Assembly (NCBI GenBank): GCA_963715815.1
Contig: OY970278.1
Location: 1,302,001-1,366,000 of the forward strand
Length of the DNA stretch: 64,000 bases
Source: JAFAMS01 sp963715815
GTDB lineage: Bacteria; Vulcanimicrobiota; Vulcanimicrobiia; Vulcanimicrobiales; Vulcanimicrobiaceae
Direction: 5' to 3'
Shown: positions 40,591 through 49,543 of the stretch, one piece after another
Layout of the letters: the number at the start of each line of letters is the position of its first letter
Numbering within the stretch: position 1 is the stretch's first letter
Notes under the pieces: model-generated
What the model was told of the DNA's origin: nothing
Databases searched by the model: none
What the model saw: the letters and a program-made list of their open reading frames with translations, nothing else
Translations under genes and position numbers: made by a program

Positions 40591-42750
40591 ATGATCGTAA
40601 AAACTGAAGAATTGAACAGCGTCCAAACGGCCGCTGTCGAGCATACTGATGGCCCCTGCCTGATTTTTGCGGGCGCCGGCAGCGGGAAAACGCGCGTGCT
40701 TACACACCGCATCGCGTACCTGCTGGAAAAGAAGAAAGTCATCCCGGATCGCATTCTTGCGATGACGTTCACCAATCGGGCAGCCGGCGAAATCAAGAAG
40801 CGGCTGCTGGAAATGGTCGGCGATGTTGCGCAAGACATTTGGACCGGAACTTTTCATTCAGTGTGCGTTCGCATGCTGCGGCGCGACGGCAAGAAGGCGG
40901 GCATTTCGTCCAACTTCGTTATCATGGACGACACCGATCAGCGTCAGATAATCAAAGACGTCCTGCATGACCTGAACTACGACGAGCGCCAGATGACGAT
41001 GGGTCAAGCGCTTTCCGAGATCAGCAAGGCCAAGAACCAGCTTCTCGATCCCGATCAGTACGAGACGAAGAACGCGTCGTTCGCGGGCGAGCGCTATGCC
41101 GCCGTCTATCGCGAGTACGAGCGCCGGCTCGTCGAGAGCAACGGCCTCGACTTCGACGATCTGATCATCCGTACGATTCGCTTGCTCGAGTCGGACGAAG
41201 ACGTCCGCACGCGATATCAGAACAAGTTCCGCTACATCCTCGTCGACGAGTATCAGGACATCAACTACGCCCAGTACAAGTTGTGCGCGATCCTGGCCGA
41301 CGAGCACCGCAACATTACGGTCGTCGGCGACGACGACCAGTCGATCTATTCGTGGCGCGGCAGCGATTACAGGATGATCCTGAATTTCGAACGCGACTTC
41401 AAGGGTGCGAAGGTATTCCATCTCGAGGAGAACTATCGCAGCACGCAGTCGATCCTCGATGCGGCTAACGATCTCATCGAGAAGAACGTGACCCGTCATC
41501 CGAAGAAGCTCTTCACGCGCGGCGCTGAAGGCGACAGAGTCACCGTTTACGGCGCCGAGAGCGAACGCGCCGAGGCACGCTACATCATCGAGAAGGTGAA
41601 GGAGCTCGTCCACGACGGTGCTTCCTACCGTGACGTGCTCGTTCTGTATCGCACGAATGCGCAATCACGCGTCTTCGAAGAAGCGATGCTTGCGGAAGGC
41701 ATTCCTTACCGGGTTGTGGGCGGCGTTGGCTTCTATGCACGCGCCGAGATCAAAGACATGCTCGCGTACCTGCGGTACGTGGTCAATCCGTCGGACGCGG
41801 TTGCGTTCCGCCGGATCGTCAACGTTCCGCGCCGCAGCATCGGACAGCAGACGTTGGCATCGCTCGTCGAGGCCGCGAACGCCGCCGGAATCTCCGTCGG
41901 TCAAGCGATTTTCGATCGCGACCTGTTGCGTCGCGTCGTTCCGAAGAAGCAGCGCGAACTCGAGCGCTTCGCGGAGCTCATCGAGAGCCTGCGCAGCCGT
42001 CGCGAGAGTTTCTCGATCTCAGATCTGCTCGTAGCCGTGATGGAAGAATCCGGCTACGTTCGCGAGTTGCGCGCCGATGATTCGGCCGAAGCCCGCGGGC
42101 GTCTCGAAAATCTCCAAGAGCTCATCGGCGTCGCACGCGAGTACGAAAGCGGCGAGAACGCCGGTTCCCTCGAGGATTTCCTTGCCAACGTTGCGTTGAT
42201 CAGCGATCTCGATTCACTCGATGCCGACACGTCGTACATGACGCTCATGACGATGCACTCGGCAAAGGGTCTCGAGTTCCCGATCGTTTTCATGACCGGC
42301 CTGGAAGAAGGCGTCTTCCCGCACACGCGTGCGCTGACCGACAACGACGAGCTCGAAGAAGAGCGGCGTCTTGCTTACGTCGGCGTGACGCGCGCGATGG
42401 AGCGTCTCTTCCTTTCATATGCGATGCGGCGTTCGCTTTACGGCAACACGTTTTCGCATCCGAAGTCGCGCTTCATCGAAGAAATGCCGACCGTCGAGCA
42501 CATCGGCGTCGTTCCCGCGGGTCCACGCCCGCAGGGCGGCCGTTGGCGCGAGGTCGCGATTCACGAGAGCGCGGGTGCCGGCATCAATATGAATCTGAAA
42601 GCCGGCGACAAGGTCCGTCATCCCAAGTGGGGTGAGGGCACGGTCGTCGACGCCGTCGGCGCGGGTGGAGATGGTCTGCTCACCATCAATTTCCCGAACG
42701 TCGGTCAGAAAATGCTGATGCTCAAATACGCACCGTTGGAGAAAGTCTGA
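40591..42750 (+). CDS. pcrA: UvrD/PcrA-type superfamily 1 DNA helicase
   Basis: The 719-residue helicase has all SF1A motifs: LNSVQTAAVEHTDG (Q motif), FAGAGSGKTRVLTHR (Walker A), TFTNRAAGEIKKR, VDEYQDINYAQ (Walker B), VVGDDDQSIYSWRG, LEENYRSTQSIL, MTMHSAKGLEFPIVF and YVGVTRAMERLFL. The C-terminus has a tudor-like tail (GDKVRHPKWGEGTVV) typical of PcrA, which contacts RNA polymerase. It works in repair and replication-fork clearance. It leads the lysine-gene run, with dapB four bases later. Confidence 0.95.
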   Translation: MIVKTEELNSVQTAAVEHTDGPCLIFAGAGSGKTRVLTHRIAYLLEKKKVIPDRILAMTFTNRAAGEIKKRLLEMVGDVAQDIWTGTFHSVCVRMLRRDGKKAGISSNFVIMDDTDQRQIIKDVLHDLNYDERQMTMGQALSEISKAKNQLLDPDQYETKNASFAGERYAAVYREYERRLVESNGLDFDDLIIRTIRLLESDEDVRTRYQNKFRYILVDEYQDINYAQYKLCAILADEHRNITVVGDDDQSIYSWRGSDYRMILNFERDFKGAKVFHLEENYRSTQSILDAANDLIEKNVTRHPKKLFTRGAEGDRVTVYGAESERAEARYIIEKVKELVHDGASYRDVLVLYRTNAQSRVFEEAMLAEGIPYRVVGGVGFYARAEIKDMLAYLRYVVNPSDAVAFRRIVNVPRRSIGQQTLASLVEAANAAGISVGQAIFDRDLLRRVVPKKQRELERFAELIESLRSRRESFSISDLLVAVMEESGYVRELRADDSAEARGRLENLQELIGVAREYESGENAGSLEDFLANVALISDLDSLDADTSYMTLMTMHSAKGLEFPIVFMTGLEEGVFPHTRALTDNDELEEERRLAYVGVTRAMERLFLSYAMRRSLYGNTFSHPKSRFIEEMPTVEHIGVVPAGPRPQGGRWREVAIHESAGAGINMNLKAGDKVRHPKWGEGTVVDAVGAGGDGLLTINFPNVGQKMLMLKYAPLEKV

Positions 42751-42754
42751 CGCA

Positions 42755-43453
42755 ATGACGCCTCTGCGCGTCGGCGTCGCCGGCGCGCTTGGTCGTATGG
42801 GCCGCGTGACCTGCGCGGCGGTCGAGTCTGCCGAAGACATGGAGCTCGTTGCCGGATTCTCACGCGGTGACGACTTACAGCAGTTTCTCGCACAGAAGCT
42901 GGACGTCGTCGTTGATTTCACCGTCTATCCGATCTCTCGCCAAGTGGCCGGCGAAGCGATCCGAGCCGGGGCACGGGTAGTGGTCGGCGCAACCGGATGG
43001 CCGGAAGCAGACGTTATTTCATTTCGAGACGCAGTGGAGAGCGCGAAACTGGGCGCGCTGATCGTTCCGAACTTTGCGATCGGCGCAGTCTTGCTGATGC
43101 GGCTAGCCGAGATTGCCGCCCCGCACTTCCGCGGCGTCGAAATCATCGAGATGCATCACGATCAAAAGAAAGACAAACCCAGTGGAACCGCGCGTCTTAC
43201 GGCGGAGCGGATTGAATCCGCCGCGCCCGCGCTTGGAAAAGTTCCGATTCACAGCATTCGGCTTTCGGGATTGGTCGCGCATCAGAGCGTCCTTTTCGGT
43301 GCGCCCGGACAAACGCTCGAGCTTCGTCACGACTCGCTCGCACGTGAATCCTTTGCCGAGGGCATTCTGCTCGCGATCCGCGACGTCATGAAGCGCCGTG
43401 GGCTGACCATCGGCCTCGATTCCGTGTTGTTTGAAGAGAAGGCAGCAAAGTAA
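42755..43453 (+). CDS. dapB: 4-hydroxy-tetrahydrodipicolinate reductase
   Basis: The 232-residue enzyme has the N-terminal GVAGALGRMGRVTC, VVDFTVYP, VVGATGWPE, FAIGAVLLMRLAEIA, EIIEMHHDQKKDKPSGTA (catalytic His and Lys) and SIRLSGLVAHQSVLFG. It catalyses the NAD(P)H-dependent second step of the diaminopimelate branch. It is shorter than E. coli DapB, but no core motif is missing. The TAA stop overlaps the ATG that opens the structured 119-base element (TAATG). Confidence 0.95.
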   Translation: MTPLRVGVAGALGRMGRVTCAAVESAEDMELVAGFSRGDDLQQFLAQKLDVVVDFTVYPISRQVAGEAIRAGARVVVGATGWPEADVISFRDAVESAKLGALIVPNFAIGAVLLMRLAEIAAPHFRGVEIIEMHHDQKKDKPSGTARLTAERIESAAPALGKVPIHSIRLSGLVAHQSVLFGAPGQTLELRHDSLARESFAEGILLAIRDVMKRRGLTIGLDSVLFEEKAAK

Positions 43454-43571
43454 TGTTGTTGCGAGCCCCCTCGGGGGATGTTGAGTTTTTCGCAATGGTC
43501 ATGGGCTCGCCCATTTGGGGGCCCCATGCGGAGCATGGGGGGCGCGGAGCCTGGGGCGGAGCGCCGTTGGA
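43453..43571 (+). ncRNA. Duplicated 119-base structured element, copy 1 (between dapB and asd)
   Basis: This element and the one at 47475-47593 are the same length and largely identical. Shared stems here are GCGAGCCC/GGGCTCGC (43461-43468 with 43503-43510), CCCCATGC/GCATGGGG around GGA (43522-43540), and GGCGC-gga-GCC/GGC-gga-GCGCC (43541-43565). Relative to copy 2, a G-C pair in stem 1 becomes A-T and a C-G pair in stem 3 becomes G-C, so pairing is preserved. The element fills the gap between dapB and asd exactly. It is probably a structured RNA or a REP-type repeat that folds in mRNA. Confidence 0.65.
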
Positions 43572-44594
43572 ATGAAGCTTGGTTTGATCGGCGCGACCGG
43601 CGTCGTCGGCACAACGGTGTTGCGCGTACTCGAGGAACGGCGTATTCCCATCGACGAGCTGCGCGCATATGCGTCGCGCGATCGCGACGTGACGGTGCGT
43701 TTCCGCGATCGCGACGTCCCCGTCTTCGGTGCGACGTTCGAGCGGCTGACGGCTGACGCAAACGATCTCGTGATCTTTGCGAGCAGCGACGATGCCAGCG
43801 CGGTGCTGGCACCGAGCTTGGTTCGCATCGGCGCAATCGTCGTCGACAACTCGTCGACGTTCCGCATGGATCCCGCCTGCCCACTCGTGATTCCGGAAGT
43901 CAATCCGGATGCGATCAAACCCGAGCATCGCATCTTCCCGGTCGGAAACTGCACGGCCATCATTCTTTGTGTCGCACTCGCGCCGGTTGTTAAGGCGGCC
44001 GGACTGCAAAGCGTCCGTGTCGCCACGTACCAGGCCGTCAGCGGCGCCGGACGCCCGGGACTCGAGACGCTCCAAGCCGAGGAAGCCGGCGGGAAACCGA
44101 ACGGTACGTTTGCCGCGCCGATCTTTCGCAATGTTGTCCCACAAGTCGGCTCGTTCGATGCCTTCGGCAATTCGGGCGAGGAAAACAAAGTCGCTGGGGA
44201 GACGCGCAAGGTGCTTGGCCTTCAGGACTTGCACATCGCAGCGACGACGGTGCGCGTCCCGGTGATGCGTGCGCACAGCGAGGCCGTTTTCTTCGAAACG
44301 GAACGTGCGGTTACGCGCGAAGAGCTGGCGCGTGCCTTCGATTTGGCCGACGGCGTCGTTTATCACGCCGACGGCATCGTGACGCCGCTCGACATTGAAG
44401 ACACGGACGACGTCCACGTTGCACGTCTGCGTCCCGAAGCTGATTCGCTTCGCGACGAGGGCTTGCCGTCGACGCACTTCCAGATGTGGATCGTCGGCGA
44501 TCAGCTGCGTAAGGGCGCGGCCACGAACGGCGTGCAGATCATCGAGTTGCTGCTCGAAAAGGGCATCTTGCGCGCGCGCGCTCAGGCCTCATGA
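43572..44594 (+). CDS. asd: Aspartate-semialdehyde dehydrogenase
   Basis: The 340-residue enzyme has GLIGATGVVGTTVLRVLEER, VFASSDDASA-like cofactor segments, VVDNSSTFRMD, the catalytic cysteine in PVGNCTAIIL, YQAVSGAGRPGLETL and VPVMRAHSEAVFFE (His). It reduces aspartyl phosphate to aspartate semialdehyde for lysine, threonine and methionine synthesis. It starts at the 3' edge of the structured element, and its stop overlaps lysC (ATGA). Confidence 0.95.
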   Translation: MKLGLIGATGVVGTTVLRVLEERRIPIDELRAYASRDRDVTVRFRDRDVPVFGATFERLTADANDLVIFASSDDASAVLAPSLVRIGAIVVDNSSTFRMDPACPLVIPEVNPDAIKPEHRIFPVGNCTAIILCVALAPVVKAAGLQSVRVATYQAVSGAGRPGLETLQAEEAGGKPNGTFAAPIFRNVVPQVGSFDAFGNSGEENKVAGETRKVLGLQDLHIAATTVRVPVMRAHSEAVFFETERAVTREELARAFDLADGVVYHADGIVTPLDIEDTDDVHVARLRPEADSLRDEGLPSTHFQMWIVGDQLRKGAATNGVQIIELLLEKGILRARAQAS

Positions 44595-45826
44595 ACAATC
44601 CACGCGTCCTCGTTCTAAAATTCGGCGGCTCGTCGCTCTCGACGCCGGAGCTGCGTGAGATCGCGGCCTCGCGCGTCCTCGAAGCGCGTACGCGCGGTTT
44701 TTCACCGGTCGTCATTTGTTCGGCGCTTGGACGCGCGCCCGATCCATACGCGACGGACACGTTGCTTTCACTTCTGGGCCCGGCACACAGCAGCCCGAAT
44801 CGCGATCTGATGCTCGCAGTCGGCGAGCTAATCTCGTGCGCGATATTTGCCGAGCTGCTGACGTCGTGGGGCGCTGAAGCGCAAGCGATGACGGGCGAAC
44901 AGGCCGGCATTCTCACCGACAATACCTGGTGCGACGCGAACATCAAGAGCGTCGATCCACGCAATCTCGTCCGTGCGATCGTCAACAACGTCATCCCCGT
45001 CGTCGCCGGATTTCAAGGCGCCGATGAAAACAATGCGATTACGACCCTTGGCCGCGGCGGCAGCGATCTTTCTGCAATTGCAGTCGGCGAAGCGCTCGGG
45101 GCCGACAGCGTCGAGATCTACACTGATGTCTCGGGCGTGATGTCGGGCGATCCGCGGCGCATCGCGGGCGCGCATACGGTCGACCGCGTGAATTGGTCGG
45201 AGATGGTAGAGCTCGCCGGCAACGGCGCAAAAGTCATGCATGCGAAAGCTGCGACGCTGGCACAGCGCGGGAACACCCCCTACGTCATCAAGGGACTGCG
45301 TTCGAATTTCGGAACAGCGATCGACGAAGGAATCGCGATAGATCGCGATCGTCCGGTCACGGGCGTGACGGCGCTGCGCGACATCGCGTTCGTGCGCATC
45401 ATCGCGGGTGAAGAAGACGTCGCCAAACGCGCCGAGCTCGACAAGCAGCTGCTGCACCGCGTCGCTGAACGAAGCATCTCGATCGACATGATCAACGTCA
45501 ATGCGGCGGGTGTGTTCTTCGTCTGCGATCACGAAAATGTTGAGAACGTGCGCGAAGAGCTGCGCGATTTGAACTTAGCCGTGCGCATTCGGCCGCACTG
45601 CGCGAAGATCTCCATCGTCGGTGCGGGGATGCGCGGTACGCCGGGCGTCATGTATCGGGTCGTGCGCTCCGTCTCCGACGCGGGCGTCGAAATCATTCAC
45701 TCAACCGACTCGAATATCACCATTTCTGTGCTCGTGCCGGAGGAGGACGCCCAGCGGGCGGAACAGGCTCTTCACGATGCCTTCCATCTCGGCCGGAGAA
45801 ATGCCGAAGAACCCATTCGGAGCTAG
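44591..45826 (+). CDS. lysC: Aspartate kinase
   Basis: A 411-residue monofunctional aspartokinase: VLKFGGSSLSTPE at the start, TTLGRGGSDLSAIAVGEALG, DSVEIYTDVSGVMSGDPR and the regulatory region with two ACT domains (TGVTALRDIAFVRI and AKISIVGAGMRGTPGVMYRV). The ACT domains suggest feedback inhibition by lysine and/or threonine. It follows asd with a 4-base overlap and is 10 bases upstream of dapA, giving the order dapB-asd-lysC-dapA. Confidence 0.95.
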   Translation: MNNPRVLVLKFGGSSLSTPELREIAASRVLEARTRGFSPVVICSALGRAPDPYATDTLLSLLGPAHSSPNRDLMLAVGELISCAIFAELLTSWGAEAQAMTGEQAGILTDNTWCDANIKSVDPRNLVRAIVNNVIPVVAGFQGADENNAITTLGRGGSDLSAIAVGEALGADSVEIYTDVSGVMSGDPRRIAGAHTVDRVNWSEMVELAGNGAKVMHAKAATLAQRGNTPYVIKGLRSNFGTAIDEGIAIDRDRPVTGVTALRDIAFVRIIAGEEDVAKRAELDKQLLHRVAERSISIDMINVNAAGVFFVCDHENVENVREELRDLNLAVRIRPHCAKISIVGAGMRGTPGVMYRVVRSVSDAGVEIIHSTDSNITISVLVPEEDAQRAEQALHDAFHLGRRNAEEPIRS

Positions 45827-45836
45827 GAGAAAGACG

Positions 45837-46730
45837 ATGCTTGGACGGCTCCTGACTGCAATGCTCACGCCCTTCCGCCCCGGCGGAGAGGTCGACTATG
45901 GCGAGGCCGCGCGCCTCGCGGAGCATCTGATTGAAATCGGGAACGACGGCGTCGTCGTTTGCGGGACGACCGGCGAATCGCCGGCACTCGAGAACGACGA
46001 AAAGCTGCGGCTGTTCGAAGTCGTGAAAAAGAAGCTCGGGAACCGCGCGACAGTCATCGCGGGTACGGGCACGTACAACACGCATCATTCCGTGGAGCTC
46101 ACGCGCGAAGCTGCGAAGTGCGGCGTCGATGGAATCCTTGCAGTCGTCCCTTACTACAACAAGCCGACGCAGGACGGAATGCTGCGCCACTTCGGAGTCA
46201 TCGCGGAATCGACCGAGCTCCCAATAATCGTGTACAACATCCCCGGTCGCACGAACGCAAACATGCTGCCCGCGACCTTGCAGACGCTGCAAGACCGGTA
46301 TTCGAACATCGCGGGCGTCAAAGATTCGACGTCCGACATCACACAGATGACCGCAATCCTGCGCGATCGCCGCCCGGACTTCATGTTCTATAGCGGTGAC
46401 GACCACATGTTCTTACCGACGCTCTCGATCGGCGGCAACGGCCTGGTGGGCGTTGCCTCGCACTTGTGCGCGCCGCAGTTCAAGCAGATGATCGAAGCTT
46501 ACGACGCCGGCGACGTCGCACGTGCAGCACGCATCCATCGCGAGCTCGCACCGCTCTTCTCGGCACTGTTTGCGACGACGAGCCCGATTCCGGTCAAATG
46601 GGCGATGGGCGAGCTGGGATGGAATGTCGGAACCTGCCGTTCGCCGCTCGGCATGATGCCCGACGATCTCAAGCCGCGCTTGGGCGGATTGCTCGAAGCA
46701 TACCGCCCGGCTAAAGCCGCCGCGGTTTGA
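45837..46730 (+). CDS. dapA: 4-hydroxy-tetrahydrodipicolinate synthase
   Basis: The 297-residue enzyme carries LLTAMLTPFRPGGEVDY, VVCGTTGESPALENDEKL, AVVPYYNKPTQDGMLRHF (with the Tyr relay), YNIPGRTNANM, the Schiff-base lysine in IAGVKDSTSD and GGNGLVGVASH. It condenses pyruvate with aspartate semialdehyde. Operon position with dapB, asd and lysC separates it from the DapA-like paralog at 13619. An AGGAGAAAG site precedes the ATG. Confidence 0.95.
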   Translation: MLGRLLTAMLTPFRPGGEVDYGEAARLAEHLIEIGNDGVVVCGTTGESPALENDEKLRLFEVVKKKLGNRATVIAGTGTYNTHHSVELTREAAKCGVDGILAVVPYYNKPTQDGMLRHFGVIAESTELPIIVYNIPGRTNANMLPATLQTLQDRYSNIAGVKDSTSDITQMTAILRDRRPDFMFYSGDDHMFLPTLSIGGNGLVGVASHLCAPQFKQMIEAYDAGDVARAARIHRELAPLFSALFATTSPIPVKWAMGELGWNVGTCRSPLGMMPDDLKPRLGGLLEAYRPAKAAAV

Positions 46731-47473
46731 GTTCGATCGAAATCCTCGGCTGTCGTGTCGACGCTGTCGGACGCGAGGCCGCGGTTGAGCGCGTCATTGC
46801 GCTCGCGCGCGGTGCAGCTCCCGCAATCGTCGTTACGCTCGGGACGGAGATGGTCATGGAAGCGCAACGCAATCCGCGCTTTCGCGCTGTCGTCGACGGC
46901 GCTGCGTTGGTCGTGTGTGACACGATCGGACTGCTGCTTGCATCGCGCTTACGTGGAGGGCCGCTGCGCGAACGCGTGACCGGCGTAGATCTCGTGAAAT
47001 CGATTGCGCCACGTTCGCATAGTGAAGGCTTGCGCATTTTCTTGCTGGGCGGCCGCGCGGAAACGGCGGAACGTGCGGCGGCCGCACTGGCGGCAAGCGG
47101 CGCGACGCTCGCAGGCTCGCATCATGGTTATTTTGCGAACGGCGATGACGCTGCGATTGCCGCTCAGATTCGCGCGAGCGGAGCCAACATTCTATTCGTG
47201 GGCCTCGGCTCACCGAAGCAAGAGCTGTGGCTTGCGCAAAATTTGGCCTCGACTGGATGCAACGTCGGCATCGGCATCGGTGGGACGCTCGACGTCCTGG
47301 CCGGTACTGTCCAGCGAGCACCCGAGTTTTGGCAAAAACTGGGGCTCGAGTGGTTTTATCGTCTAGTTCGCGAACCGTGGCGCTGGCGCCGACAGCTCGC
47401 GTTGCCGGCCTTTCTCATACTCGCGCTCAAGGAAACGATACAACTCTGTTGGGCCGATCGTGGCAGAACCTAA
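46727..47473 (+). CDS. WecG/TagA/CpsF-family glycosyltransferase
   Basis: The 248-residue protein starts at TTG overlapping the dapA stop (TTGA). It has the GT26 pattern IEILGCRVDAVGREAAVERV, VTLGTEMVMEAQRNPRFRAV (TxNxE-like segment), VCDTIGLLLASRLRG, FVGLGSPKQELWLAQNL and GIGGTLDVLAGTVQRAPEFW. These enzymes transfer N-acetylmannosamine-type sugars to lipid-linked intermediates. Located before a nucleotidyltransferase, it suggests a cell-surface polysaccharide. Confidence 0.9.
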   Translation: MSSIEILGCRVDAVGREAAVERVIALARGAAPAIVVTLGTEMVMEAQRNPRFRAVVDGAALVVCDTIGLLLASRLRGGPLRERVTGVDLVKSIAPRSHSEGLRIFLLGGRAETAERAAAALAASGATLAGSHHGYFANGDDAAIAAQIRASGANILFVGLGSPKQELWLAQNLASTGCNVGIGIGGTLDVLAGTVQRAPEFWQKLGLEWFYRLVREPWRWRRQLALPAFLILALKETIQLCWADRGRT

Positions 47474-47474
47474 A

Positions 47475-47593
47475 ATGTTGTTACGAGCCCCCTCGGGGAA
47501 TGTACGTATTATCGAAATGATGAGGGCTCGTACATTTGGGGGCCCCATGCGTAGCATGGGGGGCGCGGAGGCCGGGCCGGAGCGCCTTAAAGC
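47475..47593 (+). ncRNA. Duplicated 119-base structured element, copy 2 (after the WecG-like gene)
   Basis: This copy begins one base after the previous stop and ends at the ATG of the nucleotidyltransferase. Its stems are TACGAGCCC/GGGCTCGTA (47482-47490 with 47524-47532), CCCCATGC/GCATGGGG around GTA (47543-47561), and GGCGC-gga-GGC/GCC-gga-GCGCC (47562-47586). Two pairs covary against copy 1. The region between stem-1 strands is the most variable, as expected for a loop. An alternative pairing AATGTACG/CGTACATT exists in this copy, so a switch between folds is conceivable. Confidence 0.65.
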
Positions 47594-48622
47594 ATGAAGG
47601 CGATGCTGCTCGCGGGCGGGATGAGCACGCGGCTCTATCCGCTGACGCGGTCCGTTCCAAAGCCGCTTGTGCCGATTGCCGGTGAGCCAGTCTCTGCGCA
47701 GATTTTGCGCTACCTGAATTCGTTCGGAATCCACGACGTAGCAATCAACGTCCACTATCACGCCGATCAGATCAAAGAAGCTTTCGGCGATGGCTCGCAA
47801 TACGGCGTGCGCCTGCACTATCTCTTCGAACCCGAGCTGATGGGCAGCGCCGGCGCCGTCAAGCAAATGGAAGATTTCTTCCGCGACGACACCTTCATCG
47901 TCATCGGGTGCGATATTCTCACCGATACGAATCTCCACGATCTCGTGGCGTTCCATCGCGCACATGGAGCGATCGCGACAATCGCGCTCACGCACAGAGA
48001 GCGCGTCGAGCAGTACGGTGTCGTCATCACCGATTCAAACGGGCTCATCGTCGACTTCCAAGAGAAGCCCGCCCCGGGAACAGAACGCGCGAAAGACGTC
48101 AACACCGGCATCTATTGCTTCGATCCCGCAATTTTCGAACATATCGCGCCCAACGTTTTCATCGACTTCGGTAAGAATGTTTTCCCGGCGCTGCAGAAAG
48201 AACGCGCGCCGTTTTACGGCATGCCGGTTCCGAACGCGTATTGGTGCGATATCGGCACGCCGGATGAATATCGTCGCGGTACCGACGACGTGCTATCGGG
48301 GCGCCTCGGTAACCTCGATGGTCGCGTCGGTATTCCGGCCGGGACGGCGATTGGCAAGAGCGTACAGATCGACGATAACGTGCATATCGGTGCCGGCGTA
48401 ACAATCGGCGACCGCGTGCGTGTCATCGGGCCGTCAGTTATCGGCGATCGCGCGCGGATCGATGCGGATGCGTTCATCGAGCGTTCGATCCTTTGGGAGG
48501 ACGTTGTCGTTGGCGAGGGTGCGCATCTCGACTACGCGATCATCGGAAACAGCTATAAAATCGCGCGCGGCGCGAAGATCAACGGCGTCATCGTCGCAAA
48601 CGGCGAGCGCGTCGCAGGCTAG
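47594..48622 (+). CDS. Nucleotidyltransferase with left-handed beta-helix (sugar-1-phosphate NDP-transferase)
   Basis: The 342-residue protein has MLLAGGMSTRLYPLTRSVPKP, MGSAGAVKQMEDFF, IVIGCDILTDTNL, DVNTGIYCFDPAIFE, YWCDIGTPDEYRRG and a C-terminal hexapeptide-repeat domain (VQIDDNVHIGAGVTIGDRV, shown in part). It belongs with GDP-mannose and dTDP-glucose pyrophosphorylases. It is a paralog of the protein at 37100. The structured element lies directly upstream, and the WecG-like gene suggests a polysaccharide role. Confidence 0.9.
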   Translation: MKAMLLAGGMSTRLYPLTRSVPKPLVPIAGEPVSAQILRYLNSFGIHDVAINVHYHADQIKEAFGDGSQYGVRLHYLFEPELMGSAGAVKQMEDFFRDDTFIVIGCDILTDTNLHDLVAFHRAHGAIATIALTHRERVEQYGVVITDSNGLIVDFQEKPAPGTERAKDVNTGIYCFDPAIFEHIAPNVFIDFGKNVFPALQKERAPFYGMPVPNAYWCDIGTPDEYRRGTDDVLSGRLGNLDGRVGIPAGTAIGKSVQIDDNVHIGAGVTIGDRVRVIGPSVIGDRARIDADAFIERSILWEDVVVGEGAHLDYAIIGNSYKIARGAKINGVIVANGERVAG

Positions 48623-48659
48623 CCTCTAGCCGGTCTGTCCCGGCGCAACAAAGAGGAGC

Positions 48660-49265
48660 ATGTTCGACGTACTGCTCGGTCTCGTATTTCCGCGGGCTTG
48701 CATCGGCTGCGATCGCGATGACGTGCTCTTGTGTCCCGAGTGCACTTCGAATGCCGGAGGTGCCGATACGAGCACGCTCGGAGGCCTGCAGATTCGGTCG
48801 TGTCTTCCGTATGCTGGCGCGGTGCGCGCAGCCATCAATGATTTCAAGCACGGACGCCGCGCATACGCTCGCGATCTTGCGGCGATTCTGATTCCGTTCG
48901 TCGACGCGCGCATGACGCTCATTCCGGTTCCGACTACGCGCCGCCGGCGCGCCGAACGCGGCTTCGATCAAACCGTCGTCCTGGCGCGGTTTTTGGAGCG
49001 AAAATGCGGCGTCGGGGTTGCCGAGCTGCTCGGTCGGCGGGGCATGGGAGCGCAGCAAGGGCGCTCGCGTGCGGAGCGACTTGCGGCAACCGGCCGCTTT
49101 TGCGTGCGCCGGAAACCGGCTGCATCCCAGGCCAGATTTGTTCTGTTCGATGATGTGCGCACGACGGGTGCAACGCTCGTCGACGCGGCGGGGACACTCG
49201 AGTGCAGCGGCGTGCACGTCTCCGAAGCACTGACGCTCGCGTGGGCACCAAAGGAGCATCGATGA
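48660..49265 (+). CDS. ComF-family phosphoribosyltransferase-like protein
   Basis: The 201-residue protein has an N-terminal double-CxxC zinc motif (PRACIGCDRDDVLLCPEC), VPTTRRRRAERGFDQTVVLA and the PRPP-loop VLFDDVRTTGATLVDAA. ComF proteins are linked to DNA uptake and fork restart in competent bacteria, though many non-competent species carry them. Its stop overlaps the DUF427 start (ATGA), and it precedes the riboflavin genes. Confidence 0.9.
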   Translation: MFDVLLGLVFPRACIGCDRDDVLLCPECTSNAGGADTSTLGGLQIRSCLPYAGAVRAAINDFKHGRRAYARDLAAILIPFVDARMTLIPVPTTRRRRAERGFDQTVVLARFLERKCGVGVAELLGRRGMGAQQGRSRAERLAATGRFCVRRKPAASQARFVLFDDVRTTGATLVDAAGTLECSGVHVSEALTLAWAPKEHR

Positions 49266-49543
49266 AAGCGGTCTGGAACGGCAAGGTCATCGCCGAGAGT
49301 AACGACTTGGTCGAAGTTGAGGGCAATCAGTATTTCCCGCGCGCATCGGTGAAGAGCGATTATCTCAAAGAATCGCCGACGCACACGACCTGTCCGTGGA
49401 AGGGCGTTGCGAGCTACTACACGCTCGACGTCGACGGAAAAAAGAACGAAGACGCGGTGTGGTATTATCCGCAGCCGAAACCTGAAGCCGAGATGGTCAC
49501 CAATCGCGTCGCGTTTTGGCGCGGCGTCGAGGTCGTGCCGTAG
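49262..49543 (+). CDS. DUF427 domain protein
   Basis: A 93-residue protein covering the full DUF427 domain: KAVWNGKVIAESNDLVEVEG, YFPRASVKSDYL, CPWKGVASYYTLDVDGK and AVWYYPQPKPE. It forms a small beta-tent-like fold with a conserved Cys-Pro-Trp-Lys; biochemical function unknown. It overlaps comF by 4 bases and lies directly before ribD, with overlapping frames. Confidence 0.9.
   Translation: MKAVWNGKVIAESNDLVEVEGNQYFPRASVKSDYLKESPTHTTCPWKGVASYYTLDVDGKKNEDAVWYYPQPKPEAEMVTNRVAFWRGVEVVP

Noticed and set aside
43515..43571. An upstream in-frame extension of asd through the structured element (start at 43515)
   Set aside because: The Rossmann motif of Asd begins right at 43572, and the extra residues are just the translated repeat, which also occurs before an unrelated gene.
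49200..49520. An FMN riboswitch (RFN element) upstream of ribD
   Set aside because: ribD overlaps the DUF427 gene, which overlaps comF; there is no leader and no RFN-like conserved boxes.
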